Source of the DNA: Rebecca billardiae RCC1528
Taxonomy: Eukaryota > Haptophyta
Assembly (NCBI GenBank): GCA_965240325.2
Contig: OZ251240.1
Coordinates: 930,001-994,000, forward strand
DNA length: 64,000 bases
Direction: 5' to 3'
This document shows positions 11,447 through 21,797 of the stretch, one piece after another (position 1 is the first letter of the stretch; every line of letters begins with the position of its first letter). The translations under genes were made by a program, and so were the position numbers. The notes below the pieces were generated by a model that saw only the letters and a program-made list of their open reading frames with translations, was not told where the DNA came from and did not search any database.

Positions 11447-14188
11447 TCGATCAAATATACACGCGATGGGGTGCTGTCAGATCGGCCACGCCGCGACTGC
11501 GTGAGCCGCCGTGAGCGTAGACCTGCGCGCTGACTCAGCAGCGGCTCTGACGGTCTGACGCCCGCCATATCGTCATCATCAGTACATATATATATATATA
11601 TATTATATTGCTGCTGATGATGACATGCATGCATCACATATATATATATATTCACGCGCGACGATATATGCGCGCGCTGGCTCGGATGCGACGAGACACG
11701 AGTGACGGGCCGCGCACGCTGCTCGTCATCGTCATTCGACGTTCGTGACGATGAACGTAAGCGTGAATAAGATCGATCGACATCGGCGGTCTTCATCCGG
11801 TCCCACCAGCGCGGGTCATAGCTCTCCGAATGGGTGACGCGATGGTAATCCTGAAGCTTCCCGCCTTGAGCGCTTGCCACGACTCGACTGAGCCCGCGGT
11901 CTGCGCACACACGCCGGCGAGGGGCGGCCGGGCGGCCGGGCGGAGTGTCAGACAGGCAGTGCGTCAGCCGGGCCCACCGGGCGTGTTCAGACCCGGCGCC
12001 CCTCTCCCGTGGGCATGCGGGTGCTCTACAGCCATGCGCGCGCGCACGCCGCGCACGCGCCGCGCCCCCCGCGCGCGCTCGCGCGGGCAGCGATGCACGG
12101 GTGGAGGCGGGTGAAGTACTCACCTCCCGGTGTAGGAGGACGGCCACGGCCACGGCCAGCGCGGCCGAGAACGCCGCGGAGAGGCGAAGCAGCACCAGCA
12201 CCGCGACGGACGAGGCGCCGATGCAGGCCTGCAGGGTAGGACCGCGCACGCACGCCGCGCGCCGGCTCAGCCGCGCGCGCCAGTGCGTGCGTCCGCGCGC
12301 GGCCACGCGCGCGCGCGCGCGCACCCCGGCGAGCCCGACGCCACAGCCAGCGGCGAGGAGGGTGACCGAGGCGGACAGCTGGCCGATGCGGTGCGCGTCG
12401 ACGCTGCCGAAGAGCTGGCACCACAGCGGGCCGGGCACGAGGGCACACGTACTCACCAGCGCGCCGCTGAGTGCGCCCCACGCGCGCGCCCCGCCCCCCG
12501 AGCCCGTCTGCCCCGCGGACGCCAGAGCGAGCGCGAGCGCGTCCAGTGCGAGCGCGCAGCAGACGAAGACGTGCTTGCGCCGGAACGCGTCGAGCAGCAG
12601 GCCGATGGCGGCGGCCGCCGCGGCCGCGCCGCCGCCGACGGTCGCGAGCCAAGCAAAGGGGGAGACTCCGGACGGCAGAAGCTTCGGGTGCATGAAGAAC
12701 AGGAGCGTCGCGTGCGCGCGCAGCGTGAGGAGCGCGAGCTGCGCCCACGGGGCGGTCGCGCGCACGCGCACACCGCGCACACACCAGGGCTCGGCAGCGA
12801 GTGAGCTCGGCAAGCCGACGGACGCGCGCGCGGTCGGTGGTCAGTCATGCACTCATGCGGGCGCATGCGCTCAGGGCGCGGCGCCCGGGCAGCGTGCGGA
12901 GAGGCGCGAAGACGCTGCCTCCACCCCCTACCCCCCTGCACTCGGCCGTCCGGCGCGCGAGCGGGCCCGCTCCCGGGCGGCCCTGCGCGCCCGCCGCGCA
13001 GAGCACGCATACACACTATACCTGCGCGAGCCAAAATTTGGCCGAGCGGACTGCGTCGTGCACGGACCCAACTGCGTGCGGCAAGTCTGTGAGCTCGAGG
13101 CCCTCGTCGCCCGCGCCGTGGTGCGGCGCGGAGAGCGCCGCGCCGTCGGGCACCTGCCCGTACGCGCTCGGCGGCCGCGGCATGAGCAGCAGCAGCACGG
13201 GCACGCCGATGAGCGCCGCCAGCGCCGCCGCGCGCCCAAAGCTGGCGCGCCACCCGCCTGCGCTGCTGAGCGCGTCCGAGCGCGCGAGAGCTGGCACCAG
13301 CCACAGCGTGACGAGGGAGGTGGTGACGGCGACGGCCGTGTCGACGACGCGTCGGCGCGAGCGCCACCAGCCGTGCAGCGCGGACGTGCTCAGCGGCGTG
13401 AGCACGCCGCACCCCACCAGCTTGCACACACACACGCCCACGCCCACGCCGCCCGCGCCCGAGGCGGTCGCGACGAGCAGCATGGCTGCAAAGAGCGCGC
13501 ACGCACCCGCGAGCCCGGCGAGGCCCGGCGCGACGCGCGCGTGCGCGCCGGCCAGGAGCGGCGCGAGGAGCGCGGCGAAGACGTGCGCCAGCGCCAGCGC
13601 GCGCGCGAGCGCCGGCTCGGCGCACTTGAGCGACGACGCCGCCTGCTTGAGGACGCTCGCGATCGCCAGGTCTCCCGCCGGAGACTCGAGCGCGAGCGCG
13701 ACCACCGCGACGAGCGCGACGACCCAGCCGTAGAAGACGCCGCGCGCGGAGAGGATTGGCACGATGAACGGCACGGCGGAGACGCCCTCGCACAGCAGGC
13801 GCTCGTCGCCCATCCCCGACACGTCGTTGCGCGGTGCACGCACCGCGGCCGACCACGATCGCCACCGCCGCTCGATGTGGCCCATCTCGCGCGCGGTCAT
13901 GCCCCAGTCGTCCGGGACCTCGTCGATGCCGCGGGCCACTTGGCGTGCGCGCCCAATCCCGCCACCCACACCGCTCGCCTGCGTCGACAGCTTGCTCATC
14001 GCGTCGCGTCCGCTCGCCGCCCAGCGCGCCCAGCGACTGGGCGGCTTGCCGCTCCCTGCGGCGTCCGCGTCGATCTGGACATCGTCGAAGCCGGCGGGCG
14101 TCTCGGCGGATTCCGCGATCGGTACGTTCTCGGAGGCCTCACCCTCGTCCTCTTGCGCTCCCGCCGCCACCTTCGTGTAGCTGCTCAT
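11335..14188 (-). CDS. MFS-type transporter (monocarboxylate-transporter-like layout); 3' end uncertain
   Basis: Exons on the minus strand: 14188-13022, 12738-12325, 12228-12124 and a last exon from 11850. All junctions are phase 0. The start is the ATG of MSSYTKVAAG. An N-terminal cytosolic region of about 165 residues is followed by hydrophobic helices beginning GVFYGWVVALVAVVALAL, a start typical of the first helix of MFS monocarboxylate-type carriers. About six helices fall in exon 1 and about six in the C-terminal half (LLFFMHPK, GGGAAAAAAAIGLLLDAF, ALALDALALALASAG, SVAVLVLLRL, AALAVAVAVLL). The substrate cannot be read from the sequence. The last exon begins DYHRVTHSESYDPRWWDRM and stays open through AT-microsatellite DNA to a stop at 11335. 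The real C-terminus may lie earlier through another splice. The gene is divergent from NAA20 across 183 bp. Confidence 0.72.
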
Positions 14189-14371
14189 TCTCGTGCCGGT
14201 GTTCAAAGGGTATAGCGGTCGGCACACGGGCGCGCCGCGGCCATCGATCGGGCAACACCGCAACAGGACTTTTCGTCATTATTTTCTTGGGCCGGACAAG
14301 CCGCGCGTGCTCCCGCCATTTGTTAGTGCCGCCGCCCATCGCGCGTCGCCGCGCACACGGCGGACCCGCCG
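14189..14371. promoter_or_regulatory. Short divergent intergenic region, MFS transporter / NAA20
   Basis: Only 183 bp separate the two opposing start codons, so both promoters must share this stretch or overlap the 5' untranslated regions. No TATA box stands out. Shared control of the two genes is inference. Confidence 0.5.
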
Positions 14372-14899
14372 ATGACGACGCTCCGGCCTTTCCAGGTGGG
14401 CGACCTCTTCCGCTTCAACAACGTGAACCTCGATCCACTGACCGAGACGTACAACGTCTCCTTCTACCTGCAGTACCTCGGCCGCTGGCCAGAGTACTGC
14501 CACATGGCTGTCGGCCCGACCGGCAAACCGATGGGATACATCCTGGGCAAGTCGGAGTCGTTCCGCAGCGAGGCGGAGTCGTGGCACGGGCACGTGACGG
14601 CTGTGACCGTCGCGCCCGAAGCGCGACGCCTCGGCCTCGCGACGCAGCTCATGCAGCTGCTCGAGCACACGTCCGAGCATGGGGACAACTGCTACTTTGT
14701 CGACCTCTTTGTGCGCGAGTCGAACAAGGTGGCCATCGACATGTACAAGCGCATGGGCTACTCCATATACCGACAAGTGATCGGCTACTATTCCGGCGAG
14801 GAGGACGCGTACGACATGCGCAAGGCGCTGCCACGAGACGTGGACAAGAAATCGATCGTGCCGCTGAAAGCGCCCGTGCACCCGTCCGACCTGGACTGA
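14372..14899 (+). CDS. NAA20: N-alpha-acetyltransferase 20, NatB catalytic subunit
   Basis: An intronless gene of 175 aa, the usual length for the family. It starts MTTLRPFQVGDLFRFNNVNL, continues LDPLTETYNVSFYLQYLGRW, and keeps the GNAT acetyl-CoA loop as VAPEARRLGLATQLM (the R/Q-x-x-G-x-G/A motif, here RRLGLA). Other family landmarks are WHGHVTAVTV, FVDLFVRESNKVAIDMYKRM, GYSIYRQVIGYYSG and EDAYDMRKALPRD. NAA20 is the catalytic subunit of NatB, acting with NAA25 at the ribosome. It acetylates the N-terminal Met of nascent chains starting Met-Asp, Met-Glu, Met-Asn or Met-Gln. The identification is essentially certain. It is divergent from the MFS transporter gene, with no functional link evident. 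Confidence 0.98.
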   Translation: MTTLRPFQVGDLFRFNNVNLDPLTETYNVSFYLQYLGRWPEYCHMAVGPTGKPMGYILGKSESFRSEAESWHGHVTAVTVAPEARRLGLATQLMQLLEHTSEHGDNCYFVDLFVRESNKVAIDMYKRMGYSIYRQVIGYYSGEEDAYDMRKALPRDVDKKSIVPLKAPVHPSDLD

Positions 14900-15250
14900 C
14901 ACCGACCTGCGTGACGCGGCGCTGCAGAACTGCATCCCGTGGAGGCTCGTGGCTGTGCATGAATCGACGGGCGTGTTGGGCCTGGCTGGCCCTGCCTATG
15001 CGCTTCTGAGCTACCGCAGCCGTCACCACTGCAGTGCCATTGCCTATGAGGATGCAGCTCATGCAGCCTGCTCACTCCGACGACCCGAGACGCCGACGGC
15101 TGCGACATGCAGATGCAGCCACTCGAGCAGTCGAGCGTCTCACTCTCAGAGCGACTCCGCTGCCAGGCCTCCGACACTGTCGGAGCTGCCAGCACGGTTG
15201 GTCTGATAGTACTGGCTCGCCTCTAGCATGGAGCAGAGCGGGAGTGCCGC

Positions 15251-15295
15251 GAAGGACGATCTGATAGGATTAAGAAGGACGATCTGATAGGATTA
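15251..15295. repeat. Two-copy tandem repeat, about 23-bp unit
   Basis: GAAGGACGATCTGATAGGAT plus TTA(A) occurs twice back to back. A small local duplication with no coding context. Confidence 0.85.
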
Positions 15296-15649
15296 TACTG
15301 AAAGTGCGTGCGGAAACTTATAGTCTTATTAGTGAATCATCGGTTCGGAGTCAGTCAAATTGCGGAGTCCCGGAGCCGGCGCGGTATGAGCGTCAGCTGC
15401 GTTAGCGAATATATTGCCAGCATCAGTGGCGCCGAGTTAAATGACGATGATGCAACCGCGCCCTGATCATGAACGAGACCTGAGTGTGAATCTGGTTATA
15501 GTCTGCGCCGTAGTGCTGGCGGTGCATCCCACATGCCTCTCATGCCGCGCGGCAAGAGAGCTGGACCGTGTCGGGGTGCGCGTAGCTACACACGCATAGT
15601 GCATGGCTGCTGCCTGGGCCGCGCGACGCTCGAGCCAACAACGGGAACA

Positions 15650-15722
15650 ACAGTTTACTATGTTTTAACGTGCACACTTGGTCAAGGCATGATTGACGCC
15701 ATCCAACACTGCACAAAGACAC
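15650..15722 (-). repeat. Dispersed repeat B, copy 1 (reverse orientation)
   Basis: The reverse complement reads TGTCTTTGTGCAGTGTTGGA, then GGCGTCAATCATGCC, then AAGTGTGCACGTTAAAA. The unit at 46684-46770 matches this with a few substitutions and indels. Both copies are bounded by GTAAACTGT or ACAGTTTAC, the same end as repeat A, so A and B may be parts of one element. Confidence 0.8.
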
Positions 15723-16114
15723 CGCCACAAAACAGACCGGCGCAAGCAGGTGAGGGGCGCGTTGCCGCACACAACTCTACCACCACTGCAACCAGGGTCT
15801 ACCACTCGCCCTCGTTGCTGGCCCTCGCCCAGGTCAGATAAAGCCGTCGAAGATGCGCCTTGCCCTCCCGGGAGGAGGGCCGGCCATCAATCTCACTGCA
15901 TCGCAATCTTGCCGCCTCAGACGGCCAACCGTCACTCATCAAGCCCGGCCGGACTGCCACCACGACCGGCGCGCAATCTCAAATCATATGTGAGGCCCCA
16001 AACCCGCTTGGCGCCTTGACAAGATCAATTTCGGTCGGGTGGGTTCCTTGCCGCCTGGGCCCCCGCTGGTCCGTCCACCCGCCGAACGGGCACCGAAGCA
16101 CGCCGGCGGGCACG

Positions 16115-17584
16115 ATGGTGACGGTGGAGGAGCACGACGGCTTTGTGCTGCTCTCCGCGCCGGCCACGGCGCCTACCGTCGACAACGCCTCGCCGACGCC
16201 GCCCGCGCCCGCGGCTCCGGCGACTACGGATGCCGACGACGCCCCGGCGGGCAGTGCTTCGGAGCCCTCGACTGTGCCGCCGGTAGCGGGGGCCACCCCG
16301 GTGGCGTCCCAGACGGAGGCGCGGACGGGCGTGTCGGTGGCGTGGCTCTTCCTCATTCCTGTCGCGCTCGCCATCTTCTGCGTCGGCGTCGACATTGGCT
16401 CCGCCCTGGAGGCGCACGCCAGCATGGAGCGCGAGCGGCACGCCGCGGAGGGCGGGCGCATCCTCGCGGCAGAGCTGTCCCCAGAGGCCGAGGCCGAGGT
16501 CCCAACGCGCGCGAGCAGCCTGGCGCCCACGTGTGGCTCACACGGCGAGGATGAGGTGCGAGCGCGCAGCCGCGCCCCGCTCCACATGACCCTCCTCCAG
16601 AGTTGGTGCTAACTCCGATTCGCTGCCGCCGCGCCCGCCGCGGTGCGCTCTTCGCGCGCGTGCCCCCCGCTTTGCCGCGCCGCCGCCGCGCAGACGGCTA
16701 CGGACGCCTGGGTCGGCCTCGAGCCCCTCGAGCGCGAGCTCACCGACACGCGCGCGCGCGCGCAGGCCGCCGAGCTCGAGGCGCAGGAGCTGCGCGCGCA
16801 GCTCGCGCGGCTGAGCGCGCGCTCGAGCGCGCTTGTCGCGCACCTCAACTACACGTACGCCGTGAGCGCCAAGTGGGAGAAGATCGCCCGCGCTGGGATC
16901 GCCGCGCACAACCGGTGGAAGGCGCGCGAGCTGCAGCGCAAGATGCTCTGGCGCCAGGTCCAGATGGGCACCGGCGGGCGCGTCCGCGCGGCGGGCGGGC
17001 GGCAGCTGCGCGCTGGTGGCGCGCAGCGTCAGCTGCTCGCGCAGGCAGCGGGCGGCAACCTGGGGCCTTCCAAGGAGTCACCGCCGCCTGCGCCACTCCA
17101 GCGCCACGGCGACGCGGAGCACGCCGCCCAGCGCGCGGGGCCCGGCCCGTACATCCTCTCGCCGCCCCCGCCGCCGCACCAGTGGCGCACGCAGGCGGAG
17201 GCGGAGTGGCGGCGAGTGGCTGAGGCGGCGCAGGAGGACGCCGCCGGCAGCAAGGGTCGCGCGGCCGCGTCGCACGCGCTCACGAGCGCCAAGTCCCGCG
17301 CCCTCGCCGCCACGCCCGCCTCCACCAACGCCAGCGGTGGGAAGGGCCCCCGATTCGCGGCCAAGCCCGCGCGCGGCGGCCGAGGCCGTGGCAAGGCCGG
17401 CACAGCCAAGTCCAAGAAGACGGCTGCCGACGCGCGCTGCGCAGCGCGCGAGTGCCTGTCAGCGCCCAAGCAACAGCAGCGCGGCTGCCGCTGCCCGGCA
17501 ACGTCATCGGACGCACCGCCGGTGCCCGCGCCGACGGGCCCCAAGTCGGGCGTCGCTCTGATGGCCGTGAGTGGCCACTCGTGA
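16115..17584 (+). CDS. Predicted single-pass membrane protein with coiled coil, unknown function
   Basis: Exons 16115-16555 and 16694-17584 (phase 0) give 443 aa. The start is the ATG of MVTVEEHDGFVLLSAP. Residues about 1-70 are Ala/Pro/Thr-rich and likely disordered. One transmembrane helix (VSVAWLFLIPVALAIFCVGV) lies at about 70-92. After it, DIGSALEAHASMERERHAAEG and, in exon 2, ELTDTRARAQAAELEAQELR and LRAQLARLSARSSALVAHL form a probable coiled coil. The C-terminal half is basic, rich in Ala, Gly, Lys and Pro, with a Cys-containing tail. The topology suggests a membrane-anchored tether or scaffold, which is inference. I do not recognise the family. Confidence 0.65.
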
Positions 17585-18170
17585 AGGCGCGGGTCAAGCA
17601 TCACAGCACCTTGCCGCCATCGGCTGCCGAGCTGCGCGCGTGCTGCGTTCGGCCCACCCTCCATTGCGCGCGTTCGGCGGCGCACTGCGCTAGGTGCGCA
17701 GCAGTCCTCGTGCACGCGCGCGCGCAGGGCGGGGACGACGAGCACCTGTACAGTACACTCCCATCAAGCCGCGCATGCCCGTACCGAGCTCAGGCCGCAG
17801 CGGCTGCCGTCCCCGGCCGCGGGCCGCTGCGAAGCGCAGTGCGCGTCACGCTGTAGCCTGTCAGTCTGCTGACTGATGGCGACAGTACTGCCTAAGTACT
17901 GGCGGCCAACTCTGCCTTGCTGGGCGACGTTTGCCGGACCACACAGTCACCAGCGGCAGCCGACCACGCAAACTAACAGCAGTCTCAAGCAACTCGGACG
18001 TAGCGTCCGAGTAGCTTGAGCTTCGGCACGGCCGGCCCGAGGCCGAGCGCCCGATCGGCAGCCTCACGCGCGGGCCCTGCTGCCAGCCAGGCTGCCATGC
18101 TGCTTCCGAGTTCCGATTATGAAACTACAGCTTGCTGACTCTGACGCCTGCCCGTTGCATGCCACGTCGT

Positions 18171-18247
<77 letters not shown>

Positions 18248-18289
18248 AGCATTAACTCAGCATGATGATTTGCTGATGACTCTCTCTCT

Positions 18290-18361
<72 letters not shown>

Positions 18362-18424
18362 TCTCCGTACTAGCTAGCTCTGCTCTCTCTCTCTCTCTCT
18401 TAGCTCTCGTCGCTGCTATTACTC
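17585..18424. other. Intergenic spacer with CT tracts
   Basis: Mostly unstructured GC-rich DNA followed by long CT dinucleotide runs. Minus-strand reading frames here only encode Arg-Glu dipeptide runs from the CT repeats and are not genes. Confidence 0.6.
18174..18365. repeat. (CT)n microsatellites
   Basis: Two long CT runs, about 18174-18240 and 18283-18365, are separated by a short unique segment. A further short CT run lies near 18384-18402. They form strongly strand-asymmetric polypyrimidine tracts upstream of the broken fragment at 18425. Confidence 0.95.
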
Positions 18425-18856
18425 ACCGAGGCTGGCGAGGCATACGTCAAGGCGCGCTCCGGGCTCGCCCGCGCACGTCGAGCTGGTCAAGGCGACGCAG
18501 GCGCACACCGAGGCTGGCGAGGCATACGTCAAGGCGCGCTCCGGGCTCGCCCGCGCAGTGGCACGCGCACGGGACGGCAATGGCGGCGAGCAGGCCGATG
18601 CTGGGGCAGAAACAGATGCAGCTGATGCCGCAGACTCGGACGACGAGCAATCCGAGCGCGCGGGTGAGGAGGGGGAGGACGAGCTGGACCACCGGACGCG
18701 ATGGAAGACGATGATGCATCCGCCGCCGGGGACGAGGCTGCCTCGAGCGATGTCGGCGACGACGACGTGTCGGAGACGATGACGGAGGGTGGCGTGGACG
18801 AGGAGGAGTTTGCGATCGGCGCCCTGCTGTCGTCGCGCGGGGCGGCTGACTACTAG
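18425..18856 (+). pseudogene. Fragment of an acidic, helical protein with internal duplication and frameshift
   Basis: A segment of about 52 bp at 18425-18476 is repeated at 18507-18558, an offset of 82 bp, which breaks the frame. After the second copy one frame reads TEAGEAYVKARSGLARAVAR, then an acidic stretch (DAADAADSDDEQSERAGEEG). Near 18700 the protein-like signal moves to another frame (MEDDDASAAGDEAASSDVGD ... DEEEFAIGALLSSRGAADY) and ends at a TAG at 18854-18856. No start codon or upstream exon is seen. It reads as the 3' end of a decayed or partly duplicated gene. The parent family is not recognised. Confidence 0.35.
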
Positions 18857-19040
18857 CAGCTGCTGACGACGCGCGCGATGATATATATATGATGATGACG
18901 AGGCGGATGTGTCGTAGTCGCTGCTGACCGCACCTGACTCGATCATAAGACATACGAATAAGTACTATATATATTATTTAATATATATTCAATATATATA
19001 TATCGATGATCAATTGACACATAAAATTAAATAATATATA

Positions 19041-21191
19041 TTATTCATCATCATCAATGGCGGCGTAGTCGCAGCGCGCAAGCTCGGAAGTGGCCACACG
19101 CATAACGTGCTCAGGCGCACCCGTCGCGACGCCGTGCTCCAGCAGCGTGTTGTGCGCGCGACGGTCAGCTGCCACGCGCACGCAAGTCGTGTATTCCTCG
19201 CGTGCGACAATGAACTCGAGGCAACCGGCCCAGGCAGCGTATATGACCACCTTCCAACGCCACGCGAGCGAGGCTGTAGCGCCGAGGCGCTCCACCGCAT
19301 TCGTCAGGAGCGGCTGCTGCCAGCTATCGCCATGGTCGCGCCCGTCGAGGGCGTCGAGGAGCGCGCGCACGCTGCTCGTGAGGTCAACGTCGTGTGCCGC
19401 CACACTGGAACTGACGCGCGCGGCGAGGCTGGAGTAGCAGTTGTCGCAGCAGCGCGTCGCCGGCACGCCTGCGAGGCTCTGGTCGGTATAATCGCCCAGC
19501 GCGTTCAGGAGCAGCTCGTGCCGGCAGCTGCAAGTGTCGTGCACGTACCGCATCACCTCCATCAAGGCACCCAGGCCGCCGTCTGACTGGGCTGCCATCG
19601 CGAGGGCGGCTGCGTAGCGGCCGGGGTGGTCGAGGAGGAGGCACTGGGCGAAATGCCCGTCGCGCCCAGCCTGGCCGTCGTGCTGCATCAGCTGCGACAA
19701 CGTGAGCGGCGGCGCGGCGTGCACGACGAGCCGCACATCCGCCACGTCGATGCCCATGCCCGCCGCCTCGGTCGCGAACAGCAGCTCGACTGCCTCTGGG
19801 GAGATATGGCCGGCAAAGCGGCGCGCTCGCTTCGCGAGCTCGCCCTCGCCGCCCTCCTCCTCGGGGAGGCCCCTGTAGTACGTGGCCGCGTTCACGTTGA
19901 GGCCTTCCTGTCCCGCGAGGGCGGCAACTCGGAAGCAGAGCGACGTGGTCAGCCCCTTGGTGCCGCAGTACACGATGACCTTCAGGCCAGCAGAGCGGTC
20001 CATCTTGAGCAGCTCACGCACGATGCACTTTGCCTGAGCCTTGAGTGGGTCGAGCGCCGGGTCCAGCCGCTCGACCCTCAAATTGAGCTCGGCACGGCGG
20101 AGCGGCAGGTGAACCAGCCTGGCGTTGCTGGGCACACCGAGGCTGTCGGCGATGCGCGCGATCATTGCAGGAGTCGCGGTGGCAGTCACGCCAACTTTGG
20201 GAAGGTGGCAGAGTGCGGTGAGGTGCAGAGGAGGCGGCCTTGGCACCACAGCCAGCTTGGCCGCCAGCTTGTCGGCTTCCGCGCGCACGCCGGCGAGCTT
20301 CTCGAGCAGCGCGGCGCGGGCGTCACCGCCGGCGCCGCCGGAAGTGCGCGATGCGAGAACCGCCTCCACGGCGCGCGCGTTTGCCAGCGTGCGAGCGAGC
20401 TCGCACGCTTGCTCGCTCGCGCCCCGCGCAATTCTCACCACCAAAGCGAGCTGCATGCCAACAAGGTTGTAGGCCGACATGAAGGAGTCGTCCCACTCGA
20501 CCACGCAGTGCATCTCGTCGATGACGACCGAGAGGAGGCGGTGCTGCAGATGCAACAGCGTCAGCGCGGCACGGATATCGCTGGACTCGACCAGCTTCTC
20601 CGGCGTCACGAAGATTACGCTGAAGCTCCCCTCCAGGATCTCCTTGGTCAGCTTGCCACCCTTGAGCGGCGGCACGCCAACCCCACGAACCTCGTCGGGC
20701 ACCGGCTTTTCACCCGGCCTGGGCGGGTCGCCGAGATAAGCGTGCGCGATCGGAGCGAGACCGCGCTCCTCCGCGAGCTTGTTGAGCTTGTCGCGCTGTT
20801 GGCACATCAGCAACCGGAGCGGCGAGACCACGACCACGACCTTACGCGCCCCACGCGAGCTGGGCATCAGGACAGGCAGGACGTACGACAGCGTCTTGCC
20901 CGCGCCCGTCGGGGCGGTGCACAGCACGTCCTCTCCGCGCAGCGTCGATCTGGCCACGTCGAGTTGCCACTGCTTGGCCTCGCACACGCCAAACAGCTCG
21001 ACCGCCAACGTGAGCTCGTGCTCGAGCTCCCCATCCAGCACTGCCGGTCGCTGCGCGTCGGGCGCGGCCCGCAACGCCGCGTTGACACCTACAAGACGCT
21101 GCCGCACGTCCTCCGACTGGCGGCACAGCGTCCGAGCGCGCGCCTCGAGCGCGCTCCTGGCGGGAGTCGTGAACGACGATGCCCGCATCAT
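19041..21191 (-). CDS. RecQ-type DEAH-box DNA helicase, intronless
   Basis: One exon of 716 aa; the start chosen is the first ATG (MMRASSF). Helicase motifs in order are: Q-motif-like AKQWQLDVARSTLRGEDVL, Walker A APTGAGKT, motif Ia VVVVSPLRLLMCQQ, motif II IDEMHCVVEW (DEMH, a DExH variant), motif III GVTATATP, then KVIVYCGTKG, motif V FATEAAGMGIDVADVRLVVH and motif VI QLMQHDGQAGRDG. After the core, RYVHDTCSCRHELLLNALGD with RCCDNC forms the RecQ zinc-binding Cys set. There is an insertion of about 60 residues between motifs II and III (DARAALLEKLAGVRAEADKL region). No HRDC domain is evident. RecQ enzymes unwind DNA 3' to 5' in recombination and repair. The single-exon structure and the AT-rich 3' flank would also suit a mobile or horizontally acquired copy; this is inference. 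Confidence 0.88.
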   Translation of the reverse strand: MMRASSFTTPARSALEARARTLCRQSEDVRQRLVGVNAALRAAPDAQRPAVLDGELEHELTLAVELFGVCEAKQWQLDVARSTLRGEDVLCTAPTGAGKTLSYVLPVLMPSSRGARKVVVVVSPLRLLMCQQRDKLNKLAEERGLAPIAHAYLGDPPRPGEKPVPDEVRGVGVPPLKGGKLTKEILEGSFSVIFVTPEKLVESSDIRAALTLLHLQHRLLSVVIDEMHCVVEWDDSFMSAYNLVGMQLALVVRIARGASEQACELARTLANARAVEAVLASRTSGGAGGDARAALLEKLAGVRAEADKLAAKLAVVPRPPPLHLTALCHLPKVGVTATATPAMIARIADSLGVPSNARLVHLPLRRAELNLRVERLDPALDPLKAQAKCIVRELLKMDRSAGLKVIVYCGTKGLTTSLCFRVAALAGQEGLNVNAATYYRGLPEEEGGEGELAKRARRFAGHISPEAVELLFATEAAGMGIDVADVRLVVHAAPPLTLSQLMQHDGQAGRDGHFAQCLLLDHPGRYAAALAMAAQSDGGLGALMEVMRYVHDTCSCRHELLLNALGDYTDQSLAGVPATRCCDNCYSSLAARVSSSVAAHDVDLTSSVRALLDALDGRDHGDSWQQPLLTNAVERLGATASLAWRWKVVIYAAWAGCLEFIVAREEYTTCVRVAADRRAHNTLLEHGVATGAPEHVMRVATSELARCDYAAIDDDE

Positions 21192-21797
21192 CGCGCCGGC
21201 AGGCACGATGCCGGCTGCCGAGCGGCCCAAATCCGCGGCGCACACGGGCCAACCCGCCCAACCGCGAGACAACCTGAGTCACGAGCCACACTTTGAGTGA
21301 CTTTGCCCAGGAATGGCGCCCTTCCCGCCCGGCTCGTTGGGGTGAGCCTCTCGCCCGGCCCCACGGCGTTCCGCCCAGCGCGACCGAGTACGCGAGGGGC
21401 AGATATGGACTTGTCTTGCCTACCCGCGGCCCGCCGCCAGCGCCAACCTGCGCTGGGAGCGCCTCTCTCGCCCCCAATCGGCGTATGCGCGCCTCGGCTC
21501 CCCAAGTCGCCGAGTGTACGCCCCAGTGGTGAGGCGACGAGAAGGTGAGCTACCAGGCTCAGCGCTTGCATGCGGCCAGCTGACATGTCTCCGGATCACT
21601 CGCAGCCGCGTTTGCGCCCTCAAACCGCCGCACACGTCCGTCGGGCCGTCCCCAACGGCCGCACCCGAGAACCACGGGCGAAGCACGCCCGCACGACCCT
21701 CCGCCCTCGGACCCTCGCCGGAGGCGTGCGGAGGGTGCCGTTCGTGAAACGGCTTGGCTGCAGACTGGCCAGGGAGCCACCGCGGCCGAGAAGCGGG
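21192..21797. promoter_or_regulatory. Divergent intergenic region, RecQ helicase / SAM-methyltransferase
   Basis: About 600 bp between two divergent start codons, where both promoters should lie. The helicase frame remains open upstream of its first ATG but without another ATG. No specific sites were identified. Confidence 0.45.

Larger units (their letters stand above)
14900..16114. other. Intergenic spacer with a tandem duplication and one repeat-B copy
   Basis: No gene is supported. A unit of about 23 bp (GAAGGACGATCTGATAGGAT...) is duplicated in tandem at about 15251-15295. The dispersed repeat B lies at 15650-15722. Confidence 0.55.

Noticed and set aside
11945-14215. 756-codon plus-strand frame
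   Set aside because: Antisense to the MFS transporter and lacking any domain or membrane pattern; an effect of high GC.
18064-18357. Arg-Glu repeat protein
   Set aside because: Translation of the CT microsatellite on the minus strand.
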